NCBI RefSeq assembly: GCF_003012345.1
Contig: NZ_PVRV01000023.1
Coordinates: 1-64,000 of the forward strand
Direction of reading: 5' to 3'
DNA from: Phytohalomonas tamaricis
GTDB lineage: Bacteria; Pseudomonadota; Gammaproteobacteria; Pseudomonadales; Halomonadaceae
Length of the DNA stretch: 64,000 nt
Both the position numbers and the translations under genes were made by a program. Below the pieces are notes generated by a model. That model had not been told where the DNA came from and did not search any database. It worked only from the letters and a program-made list of their open reading frames with translations. This document shows positions 18,105-26,973 of this stretch, one piece after another. Position 1 is the first letter of the stretch; every line of letters begins with the position of its first letter.

Positions 18105-18893
18105 ATGTCAAATCCCGAGTGGTATGAAGACACGCAAAAGCATCTGGTAGGTGTTTTTGACGCGGGGCAGGATTATTGGAACAGTGCGTATGGGCAAGCA
18201 CAATGGCACTGTGAGCGTGCTTGCTTGGGGCCGATACTTGAGCGATTGACGGGCCAACATGCCTTGGAACTTGGCATGGCGTCACCCTTGATTGAACTCG
18301 CGCCTGTTCGTCATCATATCCGTTGGACACCATCGCTTGGGCAGGCCATGCATCCTTCCACGTTGGTATGTGATCCGGCAGCCATGGCATTGCCCGATGA
18401 AAGCATGGATGTGGTGTTGGTTCATCATCTTCTTGAGGCTGCGCCGAAACCGCATCACATTCTGCGTGAGGCTGCACGGGTGACATCAGACCATGGCAGT
18501 CTGCTTATCGTAGGTTGGCATCCTTTTGGTCTTGGCATGCTTAACCGGTGCTTGCCGAGCCGCCGCAATGAATGGCCATGTCATGGGCAATGGCATAGCG
18601 TTCAACGCATGAAGGATTGGCTGACGTTTGTCGATTTTGAAATCGAGCGGGTAGACTATTGCGGTTTCGGTGTCTCTGGTTATGGTAATTTCGAGTCATG
18701 GGGGAGGCGCCATAATTTTCCGCTTGGCAGTGCATTTGTAATTAACGCCTGTCGCAAGATGACCCGTGTACGCCCCATTCGGCTACGTTTTCCAGTACGT
18801 GCTTTCGTGCCCGGCGGTATGGTCGGGCACGGCACGTCGCTGGCACATCAAAATGAATGGCATGAAAAAGGCAGAATCAAAGCGGATGAGTAA
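18105..18893 (+). CDS. yafS: SAM-dependent methyltransferase (YafS-type)
   Basis: A 262-residue class I methyltransferase. [10 protein letters not shown] near residue 48 corresponds to motif [19 protein letters not shown] near residue 94 to the post-motif, and a SAM-dependent Methyltransf_11-like core continues to about 185. The substrate is unknown. The gene order gloB (divergent), yafS, rnhA, dnaQ is conserved among gammaproteobacteria. The stop overlaps the rnhA start by eight bases (ATGAGTAA), so yafS-rnhA-dnaQ is a coupled operon. Confidence 0.85.
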   Translation: MSNPEWYEDTQKHLVGVFDAGQDYWNSAYGQAQWHCERACLGPILERLTGQHALELGMASPLIELAPVRHHIRWTPSLGQAMHPSTLVCDPAAMALPDESMDVVLVHHLLEAAPKPHHILREAARVTSDHGSLLIVGWHPFGLGMLNRCLPSRRNEWPCHGQWHSVQRMKDWLTFVDFEIERVDYCGFGVSGYGNFESWGRRHNFPLGSAFVINACRKMTRVRPIRLRFPVRAFVPGGMVGHGTSLAHQNEWHEKGRIKADE

Positions 18894-19368
18894 TTCGGGT
18901 GTAGAAAGCGGCGATAAGCCGCATGTGACGGTCTATACCGACGGTGGTTGCCGCGGTAATCCTGGGCCCGGTGGCTGGGGCGCCGTGCTTCAGTCAGGCA
19001 AGTACAAGAAAACTCTTAAAGGTGGGGAGCCGGACACGACGAACAATCGTATGGAATTGACCGCAGCGATCCGCGCGCTGGAAGCATTGAATCGTCCCTG
19101 TCGTGTCGAACTATGGACTGACTCCGAGTATGTGCGCAACGGCATTACCAAGTGGATTCATAATTGGGTCAAGCGCAACTGGAAGACGGCAGCGCGTGAA
19201 CCGGTAAAGAATGCTGAGCTATGGCGTGAGTTACTTACCCAATGCGAACGCCACGATATTGAGTGGCATTGGGTGAAGGGGCACAGCGGTCATCTAGGCA
19301 ACGAGCTTGCTGATCAGTTGGCCAACAGCGCCATGGATGAAATGAAGCTACAGACGCGAGAAGCATGA
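18886..19368 (+). CDS. rnhA: ribonuclease HI
   Basis: Degrades the RNA strand of RNA-DNA hybrids, removing R-loops and primers. The 160 residues show the family core [19 protein letters not shown] at 14-32 with the first catalytic Asp at 19, [13 protein letters not shown] with the catalytic Glu, ELWTDSEYV with the next Asp, and [18 protein letters not shown]. The frame is open upstream, but the start at 18886 fits the family N-terminus and overlaps the yafS stop. The stop overlaps the dnaQ start by four bases. Confidence 0.95.
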   Translation: MSNSGVESGDKPHVTVYTDGGCRGNPGPGGWGAVLQSGKYKKTLKGGEPDTTNNRMELTAAIRALEALNRPCRVELWTDSEYVRNGITKWIHNWVKRNWKTAAREPVKNAELWRELLTQCERHDIEWHWVKGHSGHLGNELADQLANSAMDEMKLQTREA

Positions 19369-20102
19369 TGAGACAGATTGTCCTCGATACCGAAACTACG
19401 GGCATTGACCCCAATGAAGGCCACCGGCTGGTCGAGATTGGTGGTGTTGAAGTGATCAATCGCCGCTTAACAGGCCGTCACTATCATCAGTACATCAATC
19501 CTGAACGTAATATCGATGCTGAAGTCGTTGAAATACATGGCATTACCAATGAGCGGGTCGCCAACGAGCCCGTCTTTGCCCAGATTGCCGATGAGTTCTG
19601 GGAATTCATCAAAGGCGCAGAGCTCGTCATTCATAACGCAGCGTTCGATGTTGGCTTTCTCGATCACGAGTTCAATCGGCTTAACCAGATGCGTGGTGAG
19701 CCTCGGCTTGGCCCGGTAGCGTCAGCCTGTAAGATACTGGACACCTTGAAGCTGGCCCGTGACATGCACCCCGGGCAGCGTAATAATCTTGATGCGTTAT
19801 GTAAGCGTTATGATATCGATAACGGTCATCGGGAATTGCACGGCGCCTTGCTTGACTCAGAGATTCTTGCCGACGTCTATCTAGCGATGACTGGCGGCCA
19901 AACGGCGCTTTTGTTAGGGGCTAACGAAACCGATAACGATACTGAAGGTGGTGTTGATGTTGGAACGCGGCGTTTAAGCGCTGATCGTCGGCCGTTACGT
20001 GTCATCCGCCCTCAGAATAGTGAACTGGACGCCCACAACGCCAAGCTGGAAACGTTGCGTAAGGCAACGGGCGAATGCGTTTGGGATCGGCTTGGACATT
20101 AA
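19365..20102 (+). CDS. dnaQ: DNA polymerase III epsilon subunit (proofreading exonuclease)
   Basis: The 3'-5' proofreading exonuclease of the replicative polymerase core. The 245 residues have DEDDh motifs: [20 protein letters not shown] at the N-terminus, [16 protein letters not shown] near residue 89, and [19 protein letters not shown] near 157. A C-terminal tail after about residue 185 should bind the alpha subunit. It starts MMRQ, so either Met may initiate. It is translationally coupled to rnhA. Confidence 0.95.
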   Translation: MMRQIVLDTETTGIDPNEGHRLVEIGGVEVINRRLTGRHYHQYINPERNIDAEVVEIHGITNERVANEPVFAQIADEFWEFIKGAELVIHNAAFDVGFLDHEFNRLNQMRGEPRLGPVASACKILDTLKLARDMHPGQRNNLDALCKRYDIDNGHRELHGALLDSEILADVYLAMTGGQTALLLGANETDNDTEGGVDVGTRRLSADRRPLRVIRPQNSELDAHNAKLETLRKATGECVWDRLGH

Positions 20103-20126
20103 TGTCCAGCAACAGGAGTCAAGGAC

Positions 20127-20903
20127 ATGCTAGAGCGTACATTGAATGGCCTAACCGATTGCCGTAAAGGTCATCTGGTGAGGATGGACCGCTCGGGCAT
20201 CGCTCCCGGTGAAGATGATGGCATCTTGCAGGAGATGACTCGCTGGCCTCATGAAGCGTTGGCCATTGGCCGCTGGAATGGCACTCCGGTCGCTGTCGTC
20301 AGTGAAGAGGGTGCTCATGGTTGGCCTGCGGCGAGAGATTGGCTGGGACTATTGCCGCCCAGCCAGTTTCCATTGTTGTCTACGGCTTTGCAGGTCGTGA
20401 CCTGGGCACATGACCATCGCTTCTGTAGTCGCTGTGCTACGCCAATGAAGCGTCGTTCTGAAGAGTTTGCGATGGAATGCCCCAACTGCCATTTTCGCAG
20501 CTACCCGCGAATATCGCCTTGTATCATCACGCTAGTAACGCATGGCCGACAGCTATTGCTAGCTCGCAGTCCACGTTTTCCTGCGGGGCGATTCAGTACG
20601 CTGGCGGGATTTATTGAAGCGGGGGAGTCGGCAGAAGAGGCAATGCGTCGTGAGGTTTTTGAAGAAGTAGGGCTTGAGATCGGTCGGATCAGCTACTTCA
20701 AGAGTCAATCATGGCCGTTTCCCCATTCCTTCATGATGGGATTTTACGCCGAAGCCGCCAGCCGTGACATCGTCATCGACGGCGTCGAGATCGAAGCCGC
20801 CGACTGGTTCACGGTTGATAATCTGCCGGGATTGCCGCCTCCGTATTCCATCTCACGAGCACTGATTGATAATTTCCTACGGGGCACAGCCAGCACTGAT
20901 TGA
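20127..20903 (+). CDS. nudC: NADH pyrophosphatase / NAD-RNA decapping hydrolase
   Basis: Hydrolyses NAD(H) and removes NAD caps from RNA 5' ends. The 258 residues have four zinc cysteines at 100, 103, 118 and 121 (CSRC and CPNC), a Nudix box GFIEAGESAEEAMRREVFEE beginning at 161, and the NADH-specific SQxWPFPxS motif as SQSWPFPHS near 193. The start is 24 bases after the dnaQ stop, so it probably belongs to the same transcript. Confidence 0.94.
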   Translation: MLERTLNGLTDCRKGHLVRMDRSGIAPGEDDGILQEMTRWPHEALAIGRWNGTPVAVVSEEGAHGWPAARDWLGLLPPSQFPLLSTALQVVTWAHDHRFCSRCATPMKRRSEEFAMECPNCHFRSYPRISPCIITLVTHGRQLLLARSPRFPAGRFSTLAGFIEAGESAEEAMRREVFEEVGLEIGRISYFKSQSWPFPHSFMMGFYAEAASRDIVIDGVEIEAADWFTVDNLPGLPPPYSISRALIDNFLRGTASTD

Positions 20904-20933
20904 TGTTAAAAAGTCTGGCGGCGCTAGACGCAA

Positions 20934-21248
20934 TCAACGTTTGAACAATTTGGAAAGCTGCGTCGCCAACATCACATTTCCAGTTGCCTTGAGTCGTCCT
21001 GACATGAACGCTCCCATGCCGCTGATATTGCCCTCCATAACGCCTTTGAGTGTCTGCTTGTCAGCGCTGAGCGTTATGGAGGGCTCGTGATGGTTACCTT
21101 CGTGAATTTCCATTGTTCCGTCATTGATAACAAGATAGTAATTATCGCCGTCGGTAATATCGAATTGGTAAATAGCCTGCATGCCTTTCGAGGCTTGAGG
21201 ATCGAAATGGTCCTTGAGCTTTTCAAGCAGGTCTTCTCTGGAGGTCAT
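20934..21248 (-). CDS. SCP2 sterol-carrier-domain protein
   Basis: A 104-residue protein made of one SCP-2 lipid-binding-like domain, with GMQAIYQFDITDGDNYYLVI, HEPSITLSADKQTLKGVMEG and a C-terminal SGRLKATGNVMLATQLSKLF. Such stand-alone SCP2 proteins in proteobacteria are thought to bind hydrophobic ligands, but the ligand is unknown. The start MTSRED has AAGGAA upstream and is preferred to a longer in-frame start. It converges on nudC. Confidence 0.85.
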   Translation of the reverse strand: MTSREDLLEKLKDHFDPQASKGMQAIYQFDITDGDNYYLVINDGTMEIHEGNHHEPSITLSADKQTLKGVMEGNISGMGAFMSGRLKATGNVMLATQLSKLFKR

Positions 21249-21399
21249 CGGGCTTCCTTGCAGTACTTGCGATAGATGGCTGGTAATAAACGTGTGCCGA
21301 GCGTATTGAAAATCATACACTTGATGCAAGTTTTACGCTTGGCAGTTCTAGCCAAGCCATTGATCTGGTGGGCCTGATTCTTAAACAAGAGGTGATAAT

Positions 21400-22458
21400 G
21401 TGAGCGACTGGTTTTATGAATATGGACTGTTTCTGGCCCAGGCCGTAACGATTGTAGTGGCAATAGCGATTGTCATTGGCCTTCTTGCCAAGCTCAAGAG
21501 CAGTGGCGATAGCGGCAACAAGGCAGGAAAACTGAGCATACGTGAGCGTAATACACATTTTCGCAAGCATCGTGAACAACTAGAGGAAGCCCGGCTAGAT
21601 AAAGGCCAGCAGACCAAGCATGCAAAAGCGCGTCGTAAAGCAGAAAAAGCTGAGCAAAAAACACTGAAGAAGAAAAATGTCGATGAGAATGCTGCAAGAC
21701 CTGTTGTTTGGGTGCTGGATTTTCATGGCGACATTCGCGCTTCGCGTACGTCACTTTTCAGCGAGGAAATCTCCGCATTACTGCTGACGGCAAAGCAAGG
21801 AGATGAAGTTGTTGTGCGCCTGGAGTCGGGTGGTGGGCTAGTTCATGCCTATGGCCTTGCCGCAGCACAGCTTGATCGGCTACGCGAAGCGGATATAAAA
21901 CTTACCGTGTGTGTCGATAAAGTGGCGGCAAGTGGAGGTTACATGATGGCCTGCTGTGCCGATCGCTTGCTGGCGGCACCCTTTGCGGTAATAGGGTCAA
22001 TTGGTGTAGTTGCCCAAGTACCCAACATCCATCGTCTTTTGAAGAAAAATGATGTTGATGTCGAAGTATTGACGGCGGGTAAGCATAAACGCACCTTGAC
22101 AGTTGTCGGTGAGAATACAGAGGAGGGCAAGGCCAAGTTTCTTGAAGACTTGCAGAGCACGCATGATCTGTTCAAGACATTTGTCGCCCAGCGTCGACCG
22201 GGACTTGACATCGATGCGGTAGCTGATGGCGATATCTGGTATGGCACTCAAGCCATCGATGAAAAGCTTATTGATGAAGTCAATACCAGTGAATCCTATC
22301 TACAATCGAAGCTCGAAGAGGCGCGCGTTCTGGAAGTATCGCTCAAGCCAAAGCGTACTTTCATGGATCGTATGGGAAAACAAGCGGCGCTGACGATTGA
22401 ATATAGTGCCGAACGCGTTATTGAGCGAATAGTCCGCTCACGTTGGGAAAAACATTGA
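21400..22458 (+). CDS. sohB: SohB inner-membrane S49-family peptidase
   Basis: A membrane-anchored serine peptidase related to signal peptide peptidase SppA. The E. coli gene was isolated as a multicopy suppressor of htrA loss. The 352 residues have an N-terminal helix (about 11-30), a charged linker rich in Lys/Glu (50-95) and an S49 domain with LESGGGLVHAYG at 141-152 and the nucleophile Ser178 in AASGGYMMACCADRL, then GSIGVVAQVP. Translation starts at GTG 21400 with AAGAGG upstream; the ATG just before is out of frame. Confidence 0.92.
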   Translation: MSDWFYEYGLFLAQAVTIVVAIAIVIGLLAKLKSSGDSGNKAGKLSIRERNTHFRKHREQLEEARLDKGQQTKHAKARRKAEKAEQKTLKKKNVDENAARPVVWVLDFHGDIRASRTSLFSEEISALLLTAKQGDEVVVRLESGGGLVHAYGLAAAQLDRLREADIKLTVCVDKVAASGGYMMACCADRLLAAPFAVIGSIGVVAQVPNIHRLLKKNDVDVEVLTAGKHKRTLTVVGENTEEGKAKFLEDLQSTHDLFKTFVAQRRPGLDIDAVADGDIWYGTQAIDEKLIDEVNTSESYLQSKLEEARVLEVSLKPKRTFMDRMGKQAALTIEYSAERVIERIVRSRWEKH

Positions 22459-22488
22459 AATAGCTTCTTATTTGAAATGAATAGATAA

Positions 22489-22531
22489 AATAAAGCGGTG
22501 CCGGCCCTTACGGGGTCGGCACCGCTTTATC
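22489..22531. terminator. bidirectional terminator between sohB and the ArsR gene
   Basis: A long stem (ATAAAGCGGTGCCGGCCC with GGGTCGGCACCGCTTTAT, one wobble) with a TTAC-type loop lies between the convergent genes. Confidence 0.85.
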
Positions 22532-22602
22532 TACAGGCAGACATGCTCTAAAGGGTGAGGCGTCATAATCAAGGCCGACCCACCAATCAGGATTGCCCAT
22601 CT

Positions 22603-22917
22603 TTAACGATTTAAGTTGATCAAGGTATTGATGACGGCCTGCGCATGCTCGCCTTGCAGTGAGTAATAGATGGTCTGCGAGGCCCGTCTTGTGCTGACAA
22701 GTCCCTCACGACGCAGTACAGCAAGGTGTTGTGAGAGCGCCGATTGACTGAGCTCAAGTTTGGCATTGAGTTCAGAAACCGAGAGTTCCTTATTCTGCAG
22801 CAGACAGAGAATCCGTAGACGATTTTCGTTTGCCATCGCTTTCAACAGCGGCGCAGCATCACCGATGGTTACTTCGTAACCTAATGATGCGGCAGGAGCA
22901 TCAACGTACAGGCTCAT
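22603..22917 (-). CDS. ArsR/SmtB-family transcriptional regulator
   Basis: A 104-residue winged-helix repressor-like protein. The DNA-recognition region is LSVSELNAKLELSQSALSQH near residues 45-64, followed by LRREGLVSTRRASQTIYYSL. The metal-binding ELCVCD motif of classic ArsR is replaced by ELSVSEL with no cysteine, so it does not look like an arsenic or zinc sensor of that type. It resembles the BigR/YgaV-like branch more. It is divergent from yhhQ, whose upstream region it might control, but no operator was identified. Confidence 0.85.
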   Translation of the reverse strand: MSLYVDAPAASLGYEVTIGDAAPLLKAMANENRLRILCLLQNKELSVSELNAKLELSQSALSQHLAVLRREGLVSTRRASQTIYYSLQGEHAQAVINTLINLNR

Positions 22918-23117
22918 TTAAAAAATTCCTCTTAGCATGGCCCAAAGTGTTATTTAGCGAATGATCAATAATTTTGTAATGATTGTCTAAGCAAGCGCTT
23001 TAACGTTATTTCATCGCAACTTCTTAAACAACTATTAAGTTAAATAGCCTTTTCCTATGATTGCTCTTACTGAGTAAGCGCTTTAGACTGCGCGCCTTCA
23101 TTTGGCCCTCATTCGTA

Positions 23118-23152
23118 CAGGGGTTCCCTCACCCCCTTGATTAAAAAGGTAA
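23118..23152 (+). promoter_or_regulatory. preQ1-I riboswitch controlling yhhQ translation
   Basis: The bases form a class I preQ1 aptamer pattern: P1 from AGGGG (23119-23123) with CCCCT (23133-23137), then TTC, a P2 5' strand CCT (23127-23129), and an A-rich tail (23141-23147) whose AGG (23147-23149) can pair with CCT to close the pseudoknot. That AAGG is also the Shine-Dalgarno sequence for the ATG at 23158. Ligand binding would therefore hide the ribosome site, giving translational repression. The downstream gene (COG1738) is a known preQ1-regulated family. Confidence 0.8.
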
Positions 23153-23157
23153 TGCCC

Positions 23158-23826
23158 ATGATTTACCTTCCTGAACGGAAGCTTCATAACGCACTTGCTG
23201 CGCTGGTGTTCTTCCACATTGCGGTGATCGCCGCTAGTAATTATCTCGTTCAATTGCCTATTACCCTGTTTGGATTCCACACTACTTGGGGCGCTTTTAG
23301 TTTCCCTTTTATTTTCCTGGCAACCGATCTCACGGTCCGCCTGTTAGGTAAAGCTCCCGCCAGACAGCTTATTGGCTGGGTTATGTTGCCTGCCTTGCTG
23401 ATTTCTTATCTGCTCTCAGTCCTTTTTCAGGAAGGAAGCTATCGAGGGCTCACGGCGTTAACCCAGTGGAACCTATTTGTCGGGCGTATTGCGCTAGCCA
23501 GTTTCATGGCTTACGTGTTGGGCCAGTTGCTCGATATCCATGTCTTTGACCGCCTGCGTCGGCTTGGAACCTGGTGGATAGCGCCTGCAGCCTCGACTGT
23601 ATTGGGAAACTTTGTTGACACTTTCGCGTTTTTTTTCGTGGCGTTTTGGAACGGACCCAACCCCTTCATGGCAGAACACTGGATCGAAATTGCCACGGTT
23701 GATTACTGTGTAAAACTTGCTATAAGTCTGGTGCTATTTTTGCCGCTTTACGGCGTATTGCTGAGTTGGCTTTTACGTCGCCTGTTGACGTTTTCCGACA
23801 CCTACACGGTAGACGAGAAGCGCTGA
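23158..23826 (+). CDS. yhhQ: queuosine precursor transporter (YhhQ, DUF165)
   Basis: A six-helix inner-membrane protein that imports queuosine precursors (preQ0/preQ1) for tRNA modification. The 222 residues carry the family features NYLVQLPITLFGFHTTWGAF near 23-42, FIFLATDLTVRLLGKAPAR, and the C-terminal FVDTFAFFFVAFW and VDYCVKL. Start codons at 23152 and 23158 are possible; 23158 has AAGG eight bases upstream. The leader is a preQ1-I riboswitch, which agrees with the assignment. Confidence 0.92.
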   Translation: MIYLPERKLHNALAALVFFHIAVIAASNYLVQLPITLFGFHTTWGAFSFPFIFLATDLTVRLLGKAPARQLIGWVMLPALLISYLLSVLFQEGSYRGLTALTQWNLFVGRIALASFMAYVLGQLLDIHVFDRLRRLGTWWIAPAASTVLGNFVDTFAFFFVAFWNGPNPFMAEHWIEIATVDYCVKLAISLVLFLPLYGVLLSWLLRRLLTFSDTYTVDEKR

Positions 23827-24021
23827 CCCAGACGAAAGACAATACGAGCACTGGACTGTGGTTATCGGCGTACTGCAGCCAAAAATAAGCATAAATATCA
23901 CAGCAACATTGCATCTATTGATCGATAGGGAAATCTTATCGTTCGATGCCCAAGCGATTATACGGTTAGTGAGATAATTCGCTTTGCTAATATGATGCTG
24001 CCAAATAATTAAGGAGCAAAT

Positions 24022-24813
24022 ATGGACGTTGAGCTGCATTTAGTTGATACGGCCAAGTCAAATGAGAATGGCAGCGATAAAGCACCGCCGTTGGTTATCC
24101 TGCATGGATTATTTGGCAGTGCAGATAACTGGCGCTCACATATCAAACACTGGCAAGTCACTCGGCGGGTTATTGCCGTTGATCTGCGTAATCATGGCCG
24201 TTCTACCCATGCCAAGGGCATGGGTTACGAGGCAATGGCTGATGATGTACTTGGCGCACTTGATCTGCTAGGCATCGAACGTTTTGACCTGCTTGGGCAT
24301 TCAATGGGCGGGAAAGTAGCCATGACTATGGCAAGGCGGGTACCACAGCGCATTGAACATCTTATTGTTGCTGATATTGCCCCGATTGCTTACAAGCATG
24401 GCCATGAGACCATCTTTCAAGCCATGCGCCGTGTGGAGAGAGAACCACCTAAAAATCGCAAGGAGGCCGACAGTGCTATGGCCGAGTTCATTGAAAGCTC
24501 AGCAACACGCATGTTTCTGGCGACCAATCTTGTACGCAACGAGCAGGGTGAATTGAGCTGGCGTGTTGGCCTGGACAATATCGAACAGGATTATGATTCA
24601 ATTGTGGCGGCGCCTGGTGGTACGGGGGCCTATGAGGGTAAAGCACTGGTACTGAGAGGGGGGCGTTCCGATTATGTCAGCGATGATACCTTGTCAGCGG
24701 TTAAGCAGGTTTTGCCGCAAGCCAAGATTGTTACGCTAAAAGAGGCGGGCCATTGGCTTCATGCCGAGCAGCCCGAGCGCTTTCAAGAAGAAGTCGAGGC
24801 TTTTCTCGACTGA
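24022..24813 (+). CDS. ybfF: alpha/beta hydrolase, YbfF-type esterase
   Basis: A cytoplasmic esterase acting on short- to medium-chain esters, with weak acyl-CoA thioesterase activity reported for the E. coli protein. The 263 residues include the oxyanion-hole motif LHGLFGSADNW at 28-38, DLRNHGRS at 54-61, the nucleophile elbow GHSMGGK with Ser94, and a C-terminal His in EAGHWLHAEQPE. AAGGAG precedes the ATG. It is a single gene, convergent with the DEDDh/GIY-YIG nuclease gene. Confidence 0.9.
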   Translation: MDVELHLVDTAKSNENGSDKAPPLVILHGLFGSADNWRSHIKHWQVTRRVIAVDLRNHGRSTHAKGMGYEAMADDVLGALDLLGIERFDLLGHSMGGKVAMTMARRVPQRIEHLIVADIAPIAYKHGHETIFQAMRRVEREPPKNRKEADSAMAEFIESSATRMFLATNLVRNEQGELSWRVGLDNIEQDYDSIVAAPGGTGAYEGKALVLRGGRSDYVSDDTLSAVKQVLPQAKIVTLKEAGHWLHAEQPERFQEEVEAFLD

Positions 24814-24841
24814 AAACAGTGCGATTCTTGCCTTAAAGGCG

Positions 24842-26257
24842 TCAATCCAGGCAAACGATCTCGATGCTAGCATCATCATTTTTTAAAAAGCGCTGCAATA
24901 TTTTATAAGTGTCTACATCAAAGGTGACGTTATCGCGCTGAGCGGCAATCTCGCCAAGTGATGCAAAGCTGCCTAGATAGCACCAGTGATCCACAAGATG
25001 ATAGGCCTCGTCTCCTGCGGGGCCTGTCTCCTTGATCGCAACGCGTCCAGGCCACGGCCAGTGCGCGATACGTAATCTTTCCAGCGCCGTGCGGGCGCGC
25101 TGAGTATGTTCTTCTAGCGTCTCTACGCCACAACACGCCCCGTTGCATCGCTTGATCTGATAAGCAAAACAGCGTCCCTTGCTACGCTCGATACCAAGCA
25201 CCTGAGGGCAAAGTTTATGCTCTTCAGCGATTCCCTTGAGCGCCTGGGTAGCTTCTTTGCGTGAGCGGAAGGTGCCGTAAGCTTCACCACCATGCTTGGC
25301 ATGGCCCAGCATTTTTCCATCAGCTAGCTCTGGATTCATTGCCTGGGCAGGCCAATACCAACTGACCAGAGTACTACGTCTGCGCAGTTGTCGGTTATAA
25401 ATCGGAGACAACTGCTTGACCAGTTGTGCTTCGAGCAGCTGCGCGCCGAGATCCCCTGCGGTTTCTCTCCACTCAATATGCTGAACCTGCTGGCTGATCT
25501 GCATTTCACGGTCATTACTATGATCACTACTGAAGTGGTTGAGTACGCGGGAACGCAGGTTAACGCTTTTACCTACATACAAAGGCAGATGGTTGTGCCC
25601 ATAGAAAAGATAGACGCCAGGCCTGGCGGGCACTTCCTCGAGTAAATCTGCATCAAGGTTTGCAGGGAGGTTACGGTTGTTCTGCTGCTTGGAAGCATAC
25701 TGCTCAATAACTTCTACCGGGTAATGTCGTGCCCAACAACGCCACAGATCAAGCAGAGCAGTAGTGTCACCTAGCGCACGATGGCGAGCGTGGGTTTCAA
25801 TACCGTGTCGCTGCATCAGTGCATCCAGATTATGGTGACGATGCTCGGGAGAAAGACTGCGTGATAGGCGCAGTGTGCAGATGACACGTGTCGAGAATTC
25901 CATTCCTAACCGGCGAAATTCGTTACGCAGGAAACTGTAATCAAAGCGGGCGTTGTGGGCGACAAGCGATCCATCGCTGAGCCAAAGATGCAATTGTTCG
26001 GCGATATCCGAAAAGTGAGGTTGACCGGCAACCAGTTCATCATCAATGCCCGTCAGTCGGGCTATAGCAGGCGGGATCGCAACGCCGGGATCGATCAATG
26101 TCACAAATCGATCAATAATTTCATCATCAATAACCTTGAGAGCCGCTATTTCAGTCACGCGATCACGGGTTGCACGCGTCCCCGTGGTTTCAAGATCAAT
26201 AAATATTAATGGTGTATCTGCAAATGGGGCATGAAGATTGATGAGCGGTTCTGTCAT
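24842..26257 (-). CDS. DEDDh exonuclease fused to a GIY-YIG (Cho/UvrC-like) nuclease
   Basis: A two-domain nuclease of 471 residues, probably in DNA repair. Residues 10-185 form a DnaQ-like 3'-5' exonuclease (FIDLETTGTRATRDRVTEIA, VAHNARFDYSFLRNEF, HRALGDTTALLDLW). Residues 208-300 form a UvrC-type GIY-YIG domain (RPGVYLFYG, then LPLYVGKSVNLRSRV). The C-terminal part has a Cys-rich segment (GRCFAYQIKRCNGACCGVE) as in Cho. The fusion is common in gammaproteobacteria. The start has AGGGGCTCC-complement purines upstream on the minus strand. Confidence 0.88.
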   Translation of the reverse strand: MTEPLINLHAPFADTPLIFIDLETTGTRATRDRVTEIAALKVIDDEIIDRFVTLIDPGVAIPPAIARLTGIDDELVAGQPHFSDIAEQLHLWLSDGSLVAHNARFDYSFLRNEFRRLGMEFSTRVICTLRLSRSLSPEHRHHNLDALMQRHGIETHARHRALGDTTALLDLWRCWARHYPVEVIEQYASKQQNNRNLPANLDADLLEEVPARPGVYLFYGHNHLPLYVGKSVNLRSRVLNHFSSDHSNDREMQISQQVQHIEWRETAGDLGAQLLEAQLVKQLSPIYNRQLRRRSTLVSWYWPAQAMNPELADGKMLGHAKHGGEAYGTFRSRKEATQALKGIAEEHKLCPQVLGIERSKGRCFAYQIKRCNGACCGVETLEEHTQRARTALERLRIAHWPWPGRVAIKETGPAGDEAYHLVDHWCYLGSFASLGEIAAQRDNVTFDVDTYKILQRFLKNDDASIEIVCLD

Positions 26258-26462
26258 CGCTGTACAGGGGCTCCTTTGACAGGTTGCGGCGCATACTCAC
26301 CGAAGCAAGCGCCGAGACAAGATAGGTAAATGATGGGATAGGTCAGATAATCGAGATATTAAATTTAGTTGATTCTAATGATGTGAAGTTCATTATTTGC
26401 CAAATACGGGCGTCAAACTTCATTCGAATGGTAGGAGTGTGTACTACAAATCAAACAAGGAA

Positions 26463-26494
26463 CAAACGAGCGGAAATAACTATTTCCGTTCGTT
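26463..26494 (-). terminator. hairpin downstream of mntR
   Basis: A long stem, CAAACGA-CGGAAATA with TATTTCCG-TCGTTTG, with one internal mismatch, lies 30 bases beyond the mntR stop. The T run is short. Confidence 0.6.
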
Positions 26495-26523
26495 TGCACT
26501 TCACGAGGGTGGCAGCGTAGCAG

Positions 26524-26961
26524 CTATCGCTTCTTTACGGGCATACTGTTGGGCAGACTGGCTAAAAAGCGCCGCATCGCTTCGACGGTATCATCGCTAC
26601 AGTGATGTTCGATGCCTTCGGAATCAGCGCGTGCAACGGCATCTGGAACGCCAAGGGCTACCAGCGTTTCAAGAACGACTTGATGGCGCTTGGCGACTTT
26701 TTGCGCCAGGTCTTCGCCCTGATCGGTCAAAAATATTCCCCGATAAGGACGCGCATTGACTAAGCCATCACGTTTTAGACGTGTAATGACTTTGGATACC
26801 GCTGCTGGGCTGACACCAAAGCGCTCCGCCAGATCACTCGCTCTTGCCTCACCAAGATGATGGTGGAGGTGGGCGATTTCTTCCACATAGTCTTCGACAA
26901 GTTCTCGCTGATGATCCTGGCGAACCCGTTCAAAGTGCTCGTGGTGTGGCGTTAAGTTCAT
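26524..26961 (-). CDS. mntR: manganese-responsive regulator MntR (DtxR family)
   Basis: A DtxR-type repressor that binds Mn(II) and represses manganese import. The 145 residues start with a polar region, then the helix-turn-helix ASDLAERFGVSPAAVSKVIT at 41-60, the wing RLKRDGLVNARPYRGIFLT, and a metal-binding helix with EGIEHHCSDDTVEAM (Glu/His ligands) near 114-128. It lacks the SH3-like third domain, as usual for MntR. It follows mntH by 12 bases and is probably co-transcribed, giving autoregulation. Confidence 0.93.
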   Translation of the reverse strand: MNLTPHHEHFERVRQDHQRELVEDYVEEIAHLHHHLGEARASDLAERFGVSPAAVSKVITRLKRDGLVNARPYRGIFLTDQGEDLAQKVAKRHQVVLETLVALGVPDAVARADSEGIEHHCSDDTVEAMRRFLASLPNSMPVKKR

Positions 26962-26973
26962 GAGGCTCTCTTG

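Noticed and set aside
18034-18486. 150-codon minus-strand frame between gloB and yafS
   Set aside because: It is antisense to the conserved yafS gene and starts inside it.
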